The notes under the pieces are model-generated. The model searched no databases. It was not told the origin of the DNA and was given only the letters and a program-made list of their open reading frames with translations. From an uncultured bacterium (GTDB lineage: Bacteria; Planctomycetota; UBA8108), in NCBI GenBank assembly GCA_913050545.1, contig CAJWZY010000024.1:1-14061 (forward strand): 14,061 bases of DNA. Direction: 5' to 3'. Made by a program: the position numbers and the translations under genes. Numbering within the stretch: the stretch's first letter is position 1; every line of letters begins with the position of its first letter. This document shows positions 6,461 to 14,061 of this stretch, piece by piece.

Positions 6461-9007
6461 TCAGAAGGTAGGGCCACTGAAGGCAGAGAGCCAGCTCTGG
6501 GAGGAAATGATAATCTGACCTCCACCAATATGCGGGCTGCCCACCTTGAAAAGCCGGCCGGAAACGGTCTCCCTCGACAGTAACCTGAGGCGCTTTCTCA
6601 AATCAAAACCAACTGTTTCAAGCTGTCCCCGGCTGGCGTAAAGCACCCCGCTTGAGGTCAGGAGTCCCCTGGCCTGGATAGAATCCGGCTCCCAGACAAG
6701 CGGGGAGCCTATGCGGGAAACCTGCGGCAGTCGCGACAACCTGTCCAGCGCCTCATCCCGCCCCGCAATCTTCGTCTCACCGCCGGGAACCGAACGAGGT
6801 AACCTGCCAGCCAGCTCTCCCACAGTGTTGAGCGAAGAGATATCGAGAGCAAAAATCCCATCCCTCCCTGAAAAATACAATCTTCCCTGGTGCGCCCCCA
6901 GGAGATCGCGAAGATCCCCGGCGGAATTGTCGTAGGTCCACAGGATCTCGCCTTCCCGGGAAGCCCCCTTCGGCCCCCGCCCTGTATCGATGGCAAGGAG
7001 GTACTGTGAGTCTCGAGGAGCAACAATCAGGACGTTGCCGATCAGCAGGGGAGAGTTGAGCCCCCAGTGAAGTTCCCTCATGCGGGGAAATCTCCCCACT
7101 GTCGGAGGGGGCCTAATATAATCATAAGCCGTTACCCACAAGACCTTCCCACTGCGGCTTTCGATTGCGGCCACGGCCCCGAGATTCGAGAGATAATAAA
7201 GGACTCCATCCTTCTCAGCCAGGAACGAGGCAAAAGGTTCCCGGCCCAGCTCGCCGAACATTGTCTGCTCCATCTGGGCCGATGAGATGGGAGCCTCCCA
7301 GACGGTCTTCCCGGTGCGCAGGTCGAGTGCCCGCACCAGGCTGTTGATGTATCCATCCTGTTTCCAGCCAGCGGCAAAAACGAGCCCGCCTCGAACCAGC
7401 ACGGGAGAAGAATAGCTGATCTCCGCCGGGATCTCATTGGGGCCGTAGATGTCCTGCTGCACGGAATCGCGCAGATCCTCCGTACGCCAGATGAGCTCTC
7501 CACTCTTGCGGGAAAAAGCCGCCAGTGAGCGCGTTGGAATACTGACCGTTATGTCGTACCCCATGTAATGGCGGCGCCTGGAAAACCCGGCGATGTAATG
7601 CGACAGCAGGACCTCATCGGGGAGCTCCTGCAGGCCGGAGAATCGATCCGCAACGCCAGCGTCCTCCCGGCTCCAGGAAGTCACGGTGTAGAGCGCCGAG
7701 TCGCTCTGTTCGCGGTACCTTCCCCTCAAACCGGAAGGGGTCGGCTTGGGAATCTGACGCAACAGCTTCCCCACCCCTGGGCGTGCATCGATCTCGTAGA
7801 TGCTGTAGACGCCGGAGAGAAAGACGGTATTGCGCCGTAGAAGCGGAATAAACGGATAATCAATTCCACGTGGCTGGAATATCTGCCCACGAGCGAACCC
7901 ACCGTTCAGCAGCGGATCATAGTTATCTGCTATGGCAACCGTTGAGGCCCAGTCGAGGCTTTTCCAGGATGCCTCCAGTGGGCCACCAGGAAGATCAGGA
8001 AGTCCGCCGGCACCAAGCCTCGGCGATGCCGCCCCACCGGGAACCTCGCCTCCCCAATAGCTTTCCTGGATATTGCCTGCCTGCACAGGCAGAACCTCCT
8101 GGAAATCGGCCTTTTCAAGTTTCTTAAGAACGACTCCGTAGCTCTCGAAGGCCTCTTCTCCTGAAGTCCGGCAGAAACCGGCGTAGCGCTTCTTCTCATG
8201 GTTGAACAGCTCTGATCTTCCACCGTGGCGGAGGCAGGTCAGCGCCTTCTCCGCCAGTCTCAGGATCGACTCCGACGCAGGTCCATCCCTTGCGGAATCT
8301 TCCAGGACCGCCCTGTATTCCACCCAGGCCTTATCGTAAAAGCCTGCCTCTAAATCCAGGTCAGCTTTTAATTCACGGGCAAAAAGTCCCGGCTCTGTAA
8401 CCGGGTAGAGCCTGCAGACATCATCCAGGACCGCCCTGTCTCCCTCTTGCCGGTATCGTTGAAGGAGTTGCCGGGCAGCCTCTGTGTAGAGCTTCCGGTA
8501 GACTCCACGCGCCTGCCCGGGAAGCATGCGGAGGACAAGCCTGGCGGCACGGCCGGCCTCGATATAACGCCCCCATTCCCTGTCAATTTGAGCAGCTTGC
8601 TGGAACCTCTGAACCGACGGCCTGGGGAACTGGCCGGGACGAACAATGGCCGGGCCACGGGGCGGGCGGGCGGGCGGCGGTTTGACGACCTGTTTGCGGG
8701 AAGGGGAAGCCAGCAGCGCTCTGAGTCGGTCAAGGTCTCCCACCGATACCGGCATCCGTACCATCCCCCCTTTTTGAGAGCTGATGAGGCCCTGGAGGAT
8801 CCGAACGCCAGTGGAGTAATCACTCCGGCCAACTGCATCAAGGGCTTCGAGAAGCTTCGACTCCCACTCTCCACCGGCCCCGGCAACCAGCACCTGCTCA
8901 CGAGCAGGCAACTCCACCTGGCAGCTCACAAGAACTGTGAGGAAAACGGCAAACACCCACCGATATCGCGGCGAAGTTATTTTTCCGGAGTTTTGTGCAA
9001 ACACCAT
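6461..9007 (-). CDS. putative lipoprotein: helical (TPR-like) N-terminal half, PQQ-type beta-propeller C-terminal half
   Basis: The protein is 848 residues long. A basic n-region and hydrophobic run (17-27) end in LVSC with Cys29, a good lipobox, so a lipid-anchored exported protein is likely. Residues about 46-100 and 130-305 are helical with repeat-like pairs such as GFYDKAWVEYRAVLEDS, resembling TPR or similar solenoids. Pro-rich (about 107-130) and Gly/Pro-rich (about 318-346) linkers separate the parts. From about 355 to the end there are PQQ-type propeller blades: AAFSRKSGELIW (496-507), ALDLRTGKTVW (560-570), AAIESRSGKVLW (613-624), LAIDTGRG to GEILW (671-690) and IFALDIS (718-724). 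Such propellers are often scaffolds, as in BamB, and less often PQQ enzymes. I see no clear catalytic signature. The ATG at 9007 has only a weak GGCGG upstream, and 86 bp separate it from the previous gene. Confidence 0.85.
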   Translation of the reverse strand: MVFAQNSGKITSPRYRWVFAVFLTVLVSCQVELPAREQVLVAGAGGEWESKLLEALDAVGRSDYSTGVRILQGLISSQKGGMVRMPVSVGDLDRLRALLASPSRKQVVKPPPARPPRGPAIVRPGQFPRPSVQRFQQAAQIDREWGRYIEAGRAARLVLRMLPGQARGVYRKLYTEAARQLLQRYRQEGDRAVLDDVCRLYPVTEPGLFARELKADLDLEAGFYDKAWVEYRAVLEDSARDGPASESILRLAEKALTCLRHGGRSELFNHEKKRYAGFCRTSGEEAFESYGVVLKKLEKADFQEVLPVQAGNIQESYWGGEVPGGAASPRLGAGGLPDLPGGPLEASWKSLDWASTVAIADNYDPLLNGGFARGQIFQPRGIDYPFIPLLRRNTVFLSGVYSIYEIDARPGVGKLLRQIPKPTPSGLRGRYREQSDSALYTVTSWSREDAGVADRFSGLQELPDEVLLSHYIAGFSRRRHYMGYDITVSIPTRSLAAFSRKSGELIWRTEDLRDSVQQDIYGPNEIPAEISYSSPVLVRGGLVFAAGWKQDGYINSLVRALDLRTGKTVWEAPISSAQMEQTMFGELGREPFASFLAEKDGVLYYLSNLGAVAAIESRSGKVLWVTAYDYIRPPPTVGRFPRMRELHWGLNSPLLIGNVLIVAPRDSQYLLAIDTGRGPKGASREGEILWTYDNSAGDLRDLLGAHQGRLYFSGRDGIFALDISSLNTVGELAGRLPRSVPGGETKIAGRDEALDRLSRLPQVSRIGSPLVWEPDSIQARGLLTSSGVLYASRGQLETVGFDLRKRLRLLSRETVSGRLFKVGSPHIGGGQIIISSQSWLSAFSGPTF

Positions 9008-9093
9008 CTCGTACCGCCTGCTAATGGATTTGATCCGCTGAAACTATCTTATCTTCCTCTTGGACACTTCGCCCACATTACTTTAGAAGGCGC
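9008..9093 (-). other. 86-bp spacer before the propeller lipoprotein gene
   Basis: This is the first gap of the operon. I see no convincing terminator hairpin or sigma-70-type promoter. A GATAAGATAG stretch could resemble a -10 box but lacks a matching -35. The following ATG has only a weak GGCGG upstream. Confidence 0.4.
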
Positions 9094-11634
9094 TCAAACC
9101 AGGCGCACAGCCTTGCGCAGTATCCACTCAATTGCGAGAACCGAGACGATCAGCACCACGATCCACCACTCATCCCAGAGGTTGTGGGCCTTTGGCGTAC
9201 GTTCGCTGGTGTGGGTGATTCCCTGCACCTTTTCAACTGCCTTCATGATATCTGGAAAGTCAAAGTAAGCCCCGCCGGACAAGGAGGCGACCTGCTGGCC
9301 GAGGGTGCGGTTGAGACGGGTATCACGAGCTTCCAGGGCGGGAACCTCTACCGTGTAGGAGGTGAATGCAGAGCGCTCTTCGGGAGTACCGAGCCAGATG
9401 TCATGTCTCCCCCTGGTCCCGGCTGAAATACTTCCCCTGTAGACCCCCTGCCCCTGCAGGTGCAGCGCCAGGTCGATCTTCTGTACGCTATCTTCGGATT
9501 CTCCCTGCACCTGGTGGTAGACCAAGATGGTTTCATCCACCGAGGGGTTCATGTTGGCATCATAAACCTGGGCCTCGATCCCCACGCTTTCCCCGATACT
9601 GTAGACCTCCTTGTCGGAGGTGATCGTGAAACGGGGAGTTTTTCCCAGCAGTCGCCCCGCAGCAACAAAGCGGCAGACCTGCCCCCAGAACCGATAGAAA
9701 TGGAGGTTGTCCACCCCGGCCCGCCAACGCCAGGTATTGTCAACAGCACTGAAGAAGGTCCTGCCCTTTCCGTAATTCATGAAGGCGAAAACGACCAGCG
9801 GTTTGGGAGGATTACTCAGCGGTTGCGACAGCTCGGGGTGCTGAGCCAGCACCACCGCATTGCCCTTGGCCCTGCCGACCCTGGCGAACCAGAAAAACCC
9901 GGGCAGGTGATCGTAAAAGCGCCCATCCTCGTTTTCCCAGAGCTGGAGATTCCGTCCCGGGTCGTTGTCCAGCCTCATCACCGGATGTTCCCTGCCCACA
10001 GCGCTCAGCTTGACGTTGAAAGACTTCGTCACCGGAGAAGCAAAGTCATCCAGGGTACCTGCCTCGCTCACCTGCACAGGCAGAAGGGTGTAAAGATCCG
10101 CCGAGCGCGGATAGCGCGAAGGGTTGTGATGCGGACCGCTGAGAAACACCACCCCTCCCCCTGCGGCGACAAACTCCTTGAGCAATTCAAGCCGGGCAGC
10201 ACCGAGGTGGCGCTCAGGGTCGACATCTCCGAGAAGGATGACATGGTATTTAAACAGCTCCTCACGCTGGGACGGAAACGCGTTCAGCGCCGGCACCCCG
10301 GGTGAAGAATCCTGGGTGAATTCAGGGTCTGCAGAGAAAAGGAAAATCTGCGTCTCCATTGTCTTGTCCCGGATCAGGGCATTCTTCAGATAGCGATACT
10401 CCCAGCGGGGAAGGTACTCGGCGTAGAGCACCTTGATCTTCTGGTCCAGCACAGTGATGTTGCGGGAGAGAGAGTTGTTGTCAGAAAAAACCTCGCCTCC
10501 CTGCAACTCCACCTCGACGGTGGCTGTCATCTTCCCCGGTTTTTTCGGGTGATGGATGAACCGGAGCCCCTGGCGTTTCCCCCCGCCCTCCAGCACGATG
10601 TACTGGGTGTCAACAACAACAGAGTCTATGCGCAGGTCCACCCGGACCCGCTCCCCCTCGAACCCGTCGGCCACCACCGACACATCCAGGGGAACATCAT
10701 CATCGACAAGAACGACGTCGTTCACATCGACGTTGGTAATCCGGACATCCTTAGGCTCATCCGGGTTGCCGATCCCTATCGTGAAAACAGGGATCTTGCG
10801 TTCTCCAAGGCCCCGCGCGAACTCCGTAAGCGAGATCGTATCTGCGTTCTGCTGGAAATCACTCAACATGATCACACCGGAAACCTGCTCACTGCGCTTG
10901 CCGAAACCGAGCCCCAGCACACCGGAAACAGCATCCCTGAGCCCCTCGGCGACCTTTGTCTCCTGTACCCGCTGATCCCCCCTGACCTTTGAATACGGGG
11001 GCAGGACCTCACCAGCCTCCTCTGCCTCTTCGCCTTCTGCCCCCTCGGCGCCCTCGGCGGTGGAAGACTCTTCACCGGTTCCCAGCTTCGAGTAAGTCTT
11101 CAGGCTGTTGACAGCTCCGCTGAAGGTATAAACAGCCAGCTTCGCTTTCTTTCTCAGCTTCCCTATAAAGCCAGCCTCCTCGTCCCGCACCAGTCTCCGC
11201 ACCAGGTCGTAGCGTGTCGTGCCTTCAATAATGTCAGGCTGGCTTCCGAAAAGCTCGGCGAGGGCTGCAGGTATCTCGCGCTGGGAATACCGGTCCCTGA
11301 TATCCTGGCTGAGGGAATCGTCCACCAGCAGAATGAGGGTGCTGTCAGTGGTCTCGTAGGTTTTCTCCTGCCGCACGGGCTGGGCAATCATCAGCAGCGC
11401 CAGCGCCAGCACCAGGAACCGTAAAGCTCCAAGAGTCCAGCGCCAGCCCGGCTTGCCTACCGGTTTTTCACGCTTGTAAAAGAAGGTGATCCAGCCGATC
11501 AACAGGGGGAGAATGACAAGAACCACAACCCAGGGTTCCGGCATCTCCAGCCAGCGGATCTTTTCCTCTGTCACGATCCCTGGCTGTGACCCGGCCTGGG
11601 CTAAACAAATCCCCATGAAGAAGGCTGCCAGCAT
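9094..11634 (-). CDS. second vWA/amidotransferase-like membrane protein (846 aa)
   Basis: I place the start at the ATG at 11634. It overlaps the upstream stop as TGATG and has AGGAGGG seven bases upstream. An in-frame start at 11709 would add 25 residues that overlap the previous gene and look like shadow sequence. Hydrophobic segments lie at about 2-15, 34-52 and 68-86. A vWA domain spans about 98-292, with metal-site motif DDSLS (105-109), a likely third-site Thr in ETKVAEGL (about 226), Asp in MLSDF (about 259), and the closing strand VFTIGIGN. An acidic low-complexity insert sits inside it at about 188-209. An Ig-like region (about 296-396) leads to an amidotransferase-like fold (KVLYAEYLPRWEYRYLKNAL, later AAGGGVVFLSGPHH) with no nucleophile Cys. 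A final helix lies at about 820-840. The layout parallels the preceding gene, suggesting partner subunits or an old duplication. Function unknown. Confidence 0.9.
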   Translation of the reverse strand: MLAAFFMGICLAQAGSQPGIVTEEKIRWLEMPEPWVVVLVILPLLIGWITFFYKREKPVGKPGWRWTLGALRFLVLALALLMIAQPVRQEKTYETTDSTLILLVDDSLSQDIRDRYSQREIPAALAELFGSQPDIIEGTTRYDLVRRLVRDEEAGFIGKLRKKAKLAVYTFSGAVNSLKTYSKLGTGEESSTAEGAEGAEGEEAEEAGEVLPPYSKVRGDQRVQETKVAEGLRDAVSGVLGLGFGKRSEQVSGVIMLSDFQQNADTISLTEFARGLGERKIPVFTIGIGNPDEPKDVRITNVDVNDVVLVDDDVPLDVSVVADGFEGERVRVDLRIDSVVVDTQYIVLEGGGKRQGLRFIHHPKKPGKMTATVEVELQGGEVFSDNNSLSRNITVLDQKIKVLYAEYLPRWEYRYLKNALIRDKTMETQIFLFSADPEFTQDSSPGVPALNAFPSQREELFKYHVILLGDVDPERHLGAARLELLKEFVAAGGGVVFLSGPHHNPSRYPRSADLYTLLPVQVSEAGTLDDFASPVTKSFNVKLSAVGREHPVMRLDNDPGRNLQLWENEDGRFYDHLPGFFWFARVGRAKGNAVVLAQHPELSQPLSNPPKPLVVFAFMNYGKGRTFFSAVDNTWRWRAGVDNLHFYRFWGQVCRFVAAGRLLGKTPRFTITSDKEVYSIGESVGIEAQVYDANMNPSVDETILVYHQVQGESEDSVQKIDLALHLQGQGVYRGSISAGTRGRHDIWLGTPEERSAFTSYTVEVPALEARDTRLNRTLGQQVASLSGGAYFDFPDIMKAVEKVQGITHTSERTPKAHNLWDEWWIVVLIVSVLAIEWILRKAVRLV

Positions 11635-13964
11635 CAGCCTGCCCTCCTGCCAAAGAACTGGGCAAGCGCCGTCTCGAGCAACATCAGTGCGATCACAGCC
11701 GCCAGGCAATACTTCCAGAACTCGCGCCCAAGCAATTGCTTCTGCTCCTGCCGGCGGCTTTCGACCTTCTCTGAATAATCCAGGAACTGCCCGGCCTCCA
11801 CACCGAAGTGGGTCTCCAGCTCAGACGCATCGATTCCACGGAGGTCACTTTCACCTGTGGCGACATTGACGCTGAAATACTCGACGGAGTTGGGCTTCAC
11901 GGCATCTCCTGCCGGGACACCACCGCCTTCTACACTTCGGTTCAGATCCAGCCTGTAGAGCCCCGGGACGTCTGTCTGTCCATAGGTTATGGAGAACCTG
12001 CCGGGATCTTCAAGTTCACGCATCGGTGTCCGGGCTGTACGCCCTCCAGGCAGGCTTCTTCCAGGAATCTGTGGCGCGTGAAGCATGACCTCGAGAGCGA
12101 ATTCGGAGCCATCGTAAAACCGCTGAAACTCATCTCCGACCCCCAGGTTGTCATTCAGGGTTCGGAACCCGACCAGGTAGGCTATCGATTCATAGAGGAA
12201 CACCACGTAATCCTGCCAGGCCGGGAACTCATTCCAGTCATCATCGGCGGACGAGGTGAACCACAGGACCCGCCCACGGCCGTAGGGGTTGTCAAAAACG
12301 GCGGGGCTCCTGTCAAGATCGTTGTAGCGGCAGAAGACCCGGGCACCGGTATCCTCCTTCGGCACTGCAAGCTTCATGAAACGGTAGAAGGGAACCAGGG
12401 CCCGATGCAGCTCTGTGCGTTCCTTGTGCTGGGCAAAATAATCAGCCACCGGGTGGGAGCTGTCTGAGAACTGCAGGTAGACGGGGCTGAGACTGTCTCC
12501 ACGCTGCTCAATCACCTCGAAGGGGAGAAGACGCTTCGGCCCCGGGGTATGAAAGAGGCTGTTATAGACCTGGGGGTCAACGTTATCTCCCATGAACACA
12601 ACCAGGAAGCCTCCCTCGTCAACATAGCGTTGCAGGGTGGCAAGCTCAGCCGCGGCGATCGATTCAAGGTTGGCCAGGACCACCATCGAATACCTTTTCC
12701 AGTCCATATCACGCACGAGATCTGCGGAGAGGTTGACCGGCTGAAACGGGGTGATCCGTCCGCCGAGAACAGCCAGGTCATCATCCCTCGGCTGCAGGGC
12801 CGTCTGCAGATAGAAGGTCTCGGTCTCGAGTGGATCGACTGCAGGGTCTCCATCCACCAGCAGGACCTCTATTTCGTCCCGGACCTCAACAGCCAGGAAA
12901 CGCTTGTTGTCTATGACAAGACCATCGGTACGCACCTCGGCGATAACCGTATGATAGCCGGGCTCATCGAAACGATAGGGAAGGCTGCGTGTCACCTCGC
13001 CTCCGGCAGGAATCCTCAGGATCTCGCCCTCCCCGGCTTCTCCACTCTCCGCTCCGATGGCAGGGTCAACCCGGATGGTAAAAACAAGACCATCGACTTC
13101 CTGGTCACCATAGTTCTTGAGGGTCACCTGGATCTCAACGGTTACGCCCTTTGAGAAGAGATCCGGCTTTACCGCCAGGTCGGTAACTGCCACATTGGGG
13201 CGGTTGCTCTGCTCAGCTGCAAGCCGGGAAAACTCGACAACGTGGCCATCCTGCTTAAGCTCCTTGAGCAACTGGCTGAGCTCCGGAGACCGGGGTCCTT
13301 CATCTCCCAGCCAGTCCTTACGCTGCAGGTCGCTCAGCAGAACGATCCTGCAGGGCTCAACAGGACCACCATCGGAGGCTACGAACTGTTCGCTGAGATC
13401 CTTGATGGAGCGCAGGGAGGTTACCAGTCGCACCCCCCTGCTGACACTGGTTAAACGGCCAAGTTCCTCCTCCAGGAGGGCCCGGTTCTTAGAGTTCATC
13501 TGCTTGCGCTCAAGCACCACCCTGGGGTTGTGCCCCAGCGTCATCACCGCCACGTAGGATTCGTCGTCGACATACGTATCGGTATCCACCAGATCGAGAA
13601 TAGTCCGCTTCGCGCTCTCCAGCAGGCTCGACCCTCCAGCTACGTAGTCCATGCTGAAAGATGTGTCGATTACAAAAATCCAGTTCTTGTTGCCACCAGT
13701 TGTGCTGAAGGCCGTATTGGAGGGCATGCGCGGACGGGCGACCGCGAGGACCAACAGGAGTACGATCAGGCACCGGATCAGCAACAACAACAGGTTCTGC
13801 ACCTGCAGCCGGCGACGGCTCTTCTTGAGCGCCTTCAGCAGGAACTCCATGGCTGCCCATTTCCGACGTCGATAGCGCTGGCGGTTGATCAGGTAGATCA
13901 GGATCGGAATGCCAACAAGGGCACCTAGCCAGAGCAGGAGGGGATTAACAAAAAAACTGCTCAC
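11634..13964 (-). CDS. BatA-like membrane protein: 2 TM, vWA, Ig/CARDB-like, amidotransferase-like domain, C-terminal TM
   Basis: The protein is 776 residues long. It opens with a BatA-type N-terminal module: a hydrophobic helix at about 8-26 after an NPLLLWLG motif, a basic segment RQRYRRRKW, and a second helix at about 57-77 ending in ARP. A vWA domain follows at about 94-250. It has an intact metal-site motif DTSFS (residues 100-104) and a second-site Asp in LLSDLQ (about 213). Residues 255-365 look like a CARDB/Ig-like beta domain. Residues 367-480 look like a class I amidotransferase fold (VLLVDGDPA, then EGGFLVVFMGDN) without the catalytic Cys. A last helix lies at about 752-770, so most of the chain should be periplasmic. 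The start is GTG inside a GTGA overlap with the upstream DUF58 gene. No in-frame ATG precedes the conserved N-terminus. The role is inferred: vWA partner of a MoxR/DUF58 system. Substrate unknown. Confidence 0.9.
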   Translation of the reverse strand: MSSFFVNPLLLWLGALVGIPILIYLINRQRYRRRKWAAMEFLLKALKKSRRRLQVQNLLLLLIRCLIVLLLVLAVARPRMPSNTAFSTTGGNKNWIFVIDTSFSMDYVAGGSSLLESAKRTILDLVDTDTYVDDESYVAVMTLGHNPRVVLERKQMNSKNRALLEEELGRLTSVSRGVRLVTSLRSIKDLSEQFVASDGGPVEPCRIVLLSDLQRKDWLGDEGPRSPELSQLLKELKQDGHVVEFSRLAAEQSNRPNVAVTDLAVKPDLFSKGVTVEIQVTLKNYGDQEVDGLVFTIRVDPAIGAESGEAGEGEILRIPAGGEVTRSLPYRFDEPGYHTVIAEVRTDGLVIDNKRFLAVEVRDEIEVLLVDGDPAVDPLETETFYLQTALQPRDDDLAVLGGRITPFQPVNLSADLVRDMDWKRYSMVVLANLESIAAAELATLQRYVDEGGFLVVFMGDNVDPQVYNSLFHTPGPKRLLPFEVIEQRGDSLSPVYLQFSDSSHPVADYFAQHKERTELHRALVPFYRFMKLAVPKEDTGARVFCRYNDLDRSPAVFDNPYGRGRVLWFTSSADDDWNEFPAWQDYVVFLYESIAYLVGFRTLNDNLGVGDEFQRFYDGSEFALEVMLHAPQIPGRSLPGGRTARTPMRELEDPGRFSITYGQTDVPGLYRLDLNRSVEGGGVPAGDAVKPNSVEYFSVNVATGESDLRGIDASELETHFGVEAGQFLDYSEKVESRRQEQKQLLGREFWKYCLAAVIALMLLETALAQFFGRRAG
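11642..11648 (-). promoter_or_regulatory. ribosome-binding site AGGAGGG deciding the start of the second vWA gene
   Basis: AGGAGGG lies seven bases before the ATG at 11634. That ATG shares its A with the upstream TGA stop (TGATG). This spacing supports the 846-residue product over the longer open frame and indicates coupled translation. Confidence 0.75.
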
Positions 13965-13979
13965 CTCCTGAGGCTCCCT
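13961..13979 (-). promoter_or_regulatory. GTGA stop/start overlap with ribosome-site sequences at the DUF58/BatA-like junction
   Basis: AGGAGG (13969-13964) abuts the GTG start and even shares its first G, so it is too close to act as a normal ribosome site for that codon. A second purine block, AGGGAG (13979-13974), lies nine bases upstream of GTG and is better spaced. The stop of the DUF58 gene overlaps the start by four bases, so translation is probably coupled by re-initiation. Confidence 0.5.
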
Positions 13980-14061
13980 GCACGCTTGGCCAGGTAGGTA
14001 GAGAGAGCCACGTCAAGATGGTCGCTGGTGTCCAGGGCCACATAATCAAAACGATTGTTCC
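13961..14061 (-). CDS. DUF58 family protein, C-terminal fragment (5' end outside window)
   Basis: Only the last 32 codons and the stop are present. The first two bases at the edge complete a codon outside the window, and the first full codon starts at 14059. The frame reads NNRFDYVALDTSDHLDVALS followed by TYLAKRAGSLRR and TGA. A D-x-V-x-L-D-T-S-D-x-L-D-V-A-L-x-x-Y-L pattern ending in basic residues is what I remember from the C-termini of DUF58 proteins. These are usually cytoplasmic or membrane-linked vWA-fold proteins encoded between a MoxR ATPase and a BatA-like gene. The next gene here is BatA-like, which fits. The stop overlaps the next start by four bases (GTGA). The family call is based on a short tail plus context, so it is fairly but not fully secure. 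Confidence 0.75.
   Translation of the reverse strand, partial: NNRFDYVALDTSDHLDVALSTYLAKRAGSLRR

Noticed and set aside
8071..8105. A CCTGCACAGGCAGAA segment here and a similar one near 10072 as a dispersed repeat
   Set aside because: The match is only about 14-15 bases and both copies lie in coding sequence of unrelated proteins (VQAG and PVQVSEAG contexts); chance plus shared codon use explains it.
9020..9060. Possible promoter with TAAGAT as -10 before the propeller gene
   Set aside because: No recognisable -35 hexamer at 16-18 bases upstream; the match is too weak to report.
11635..11709. Longer second vWA protein with 25 extra N-terminal residues
   Set aside because: The extension overlaps the coding end of the BatA-like gene, and the TGATG junction with AGGAGGG gives a better start.

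Overview
The window reads as one strand of a long bacterial operon. Every gene I can support lies on the minus strand, so the biological order runs from position 14061 down to position 1. The gene set points to a Planctomycetota or related PVC-group bacterium: a DUF58 protein, a BatA-type von Willebrand factor A (vWA) membrane protein, a second vWA/amidotransferase-like membrane protein, a PQQ-type propeller lipoprotein, a toroid protein of the terpene-cyclase/prenyltransferase fold, a DUF4175-like membrane protein and a large periplasmic coiled-coil protein. This assignment rests on remembered family patterns, not on a search. Base composition looks moderately GC-rich. I see no RNA genes, insertion sequences, CRISPR arrays or prophage genes.

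Layout in the direction of transcription: the 3' end of a DUF58 gene (14061-13961); a GTGA overlap into a BatA-like vWA protein (13964-11634); a TGATG overlap into a second vWA membrane protein (11634-9094); an 86-bp gap; a TPR-like plus PQQ-propeller lipoprotein (9007-6461); a 117-bp gap with two overlapping inverted repeats; a secreted alpha/alpha-toroid protein (6343-5150); a 4-bp gap into a DUF4175-like three-helix membrane protein (5145-2851); an ATGA overlap into a secreted coiled-coil protein with a polyglutamine tail (2854-23). An ATG at 14-12 may begin one more gene. No gene-free stretch exceeds about 120 bp.

How the genes may work together (inference): in many bacteria a MoxR-type AAA+ ATPase and a DUF58 protein are encoded just upstream of BatA-like vWA membrane proteins. 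Such clusters are thought to act as chaperone or assembly machines at the envelope. The DUF58 tail here suggests that a moxR gene lies just beyond the right edge. All the downstream products carry signal peptides or membrane anchors, so the cluster would place cytoplasmic ATPase components beneath a mostly periplasmic set: two vWA/Ig/amidotransferase-like proteins, a propeller scaffold, a helical toroid and a DUF4175/coiled-coil pair. The substrate and function are unknown. This is the best candidate for an undescribed system in the window.

The most unusual local features are the mutually exclusive hairpins before the toroid gene, the polyglutamine tract that runs into five in-frame stops at the left edge, and the 15-bp tandem repeats in the coiled-coil gene.
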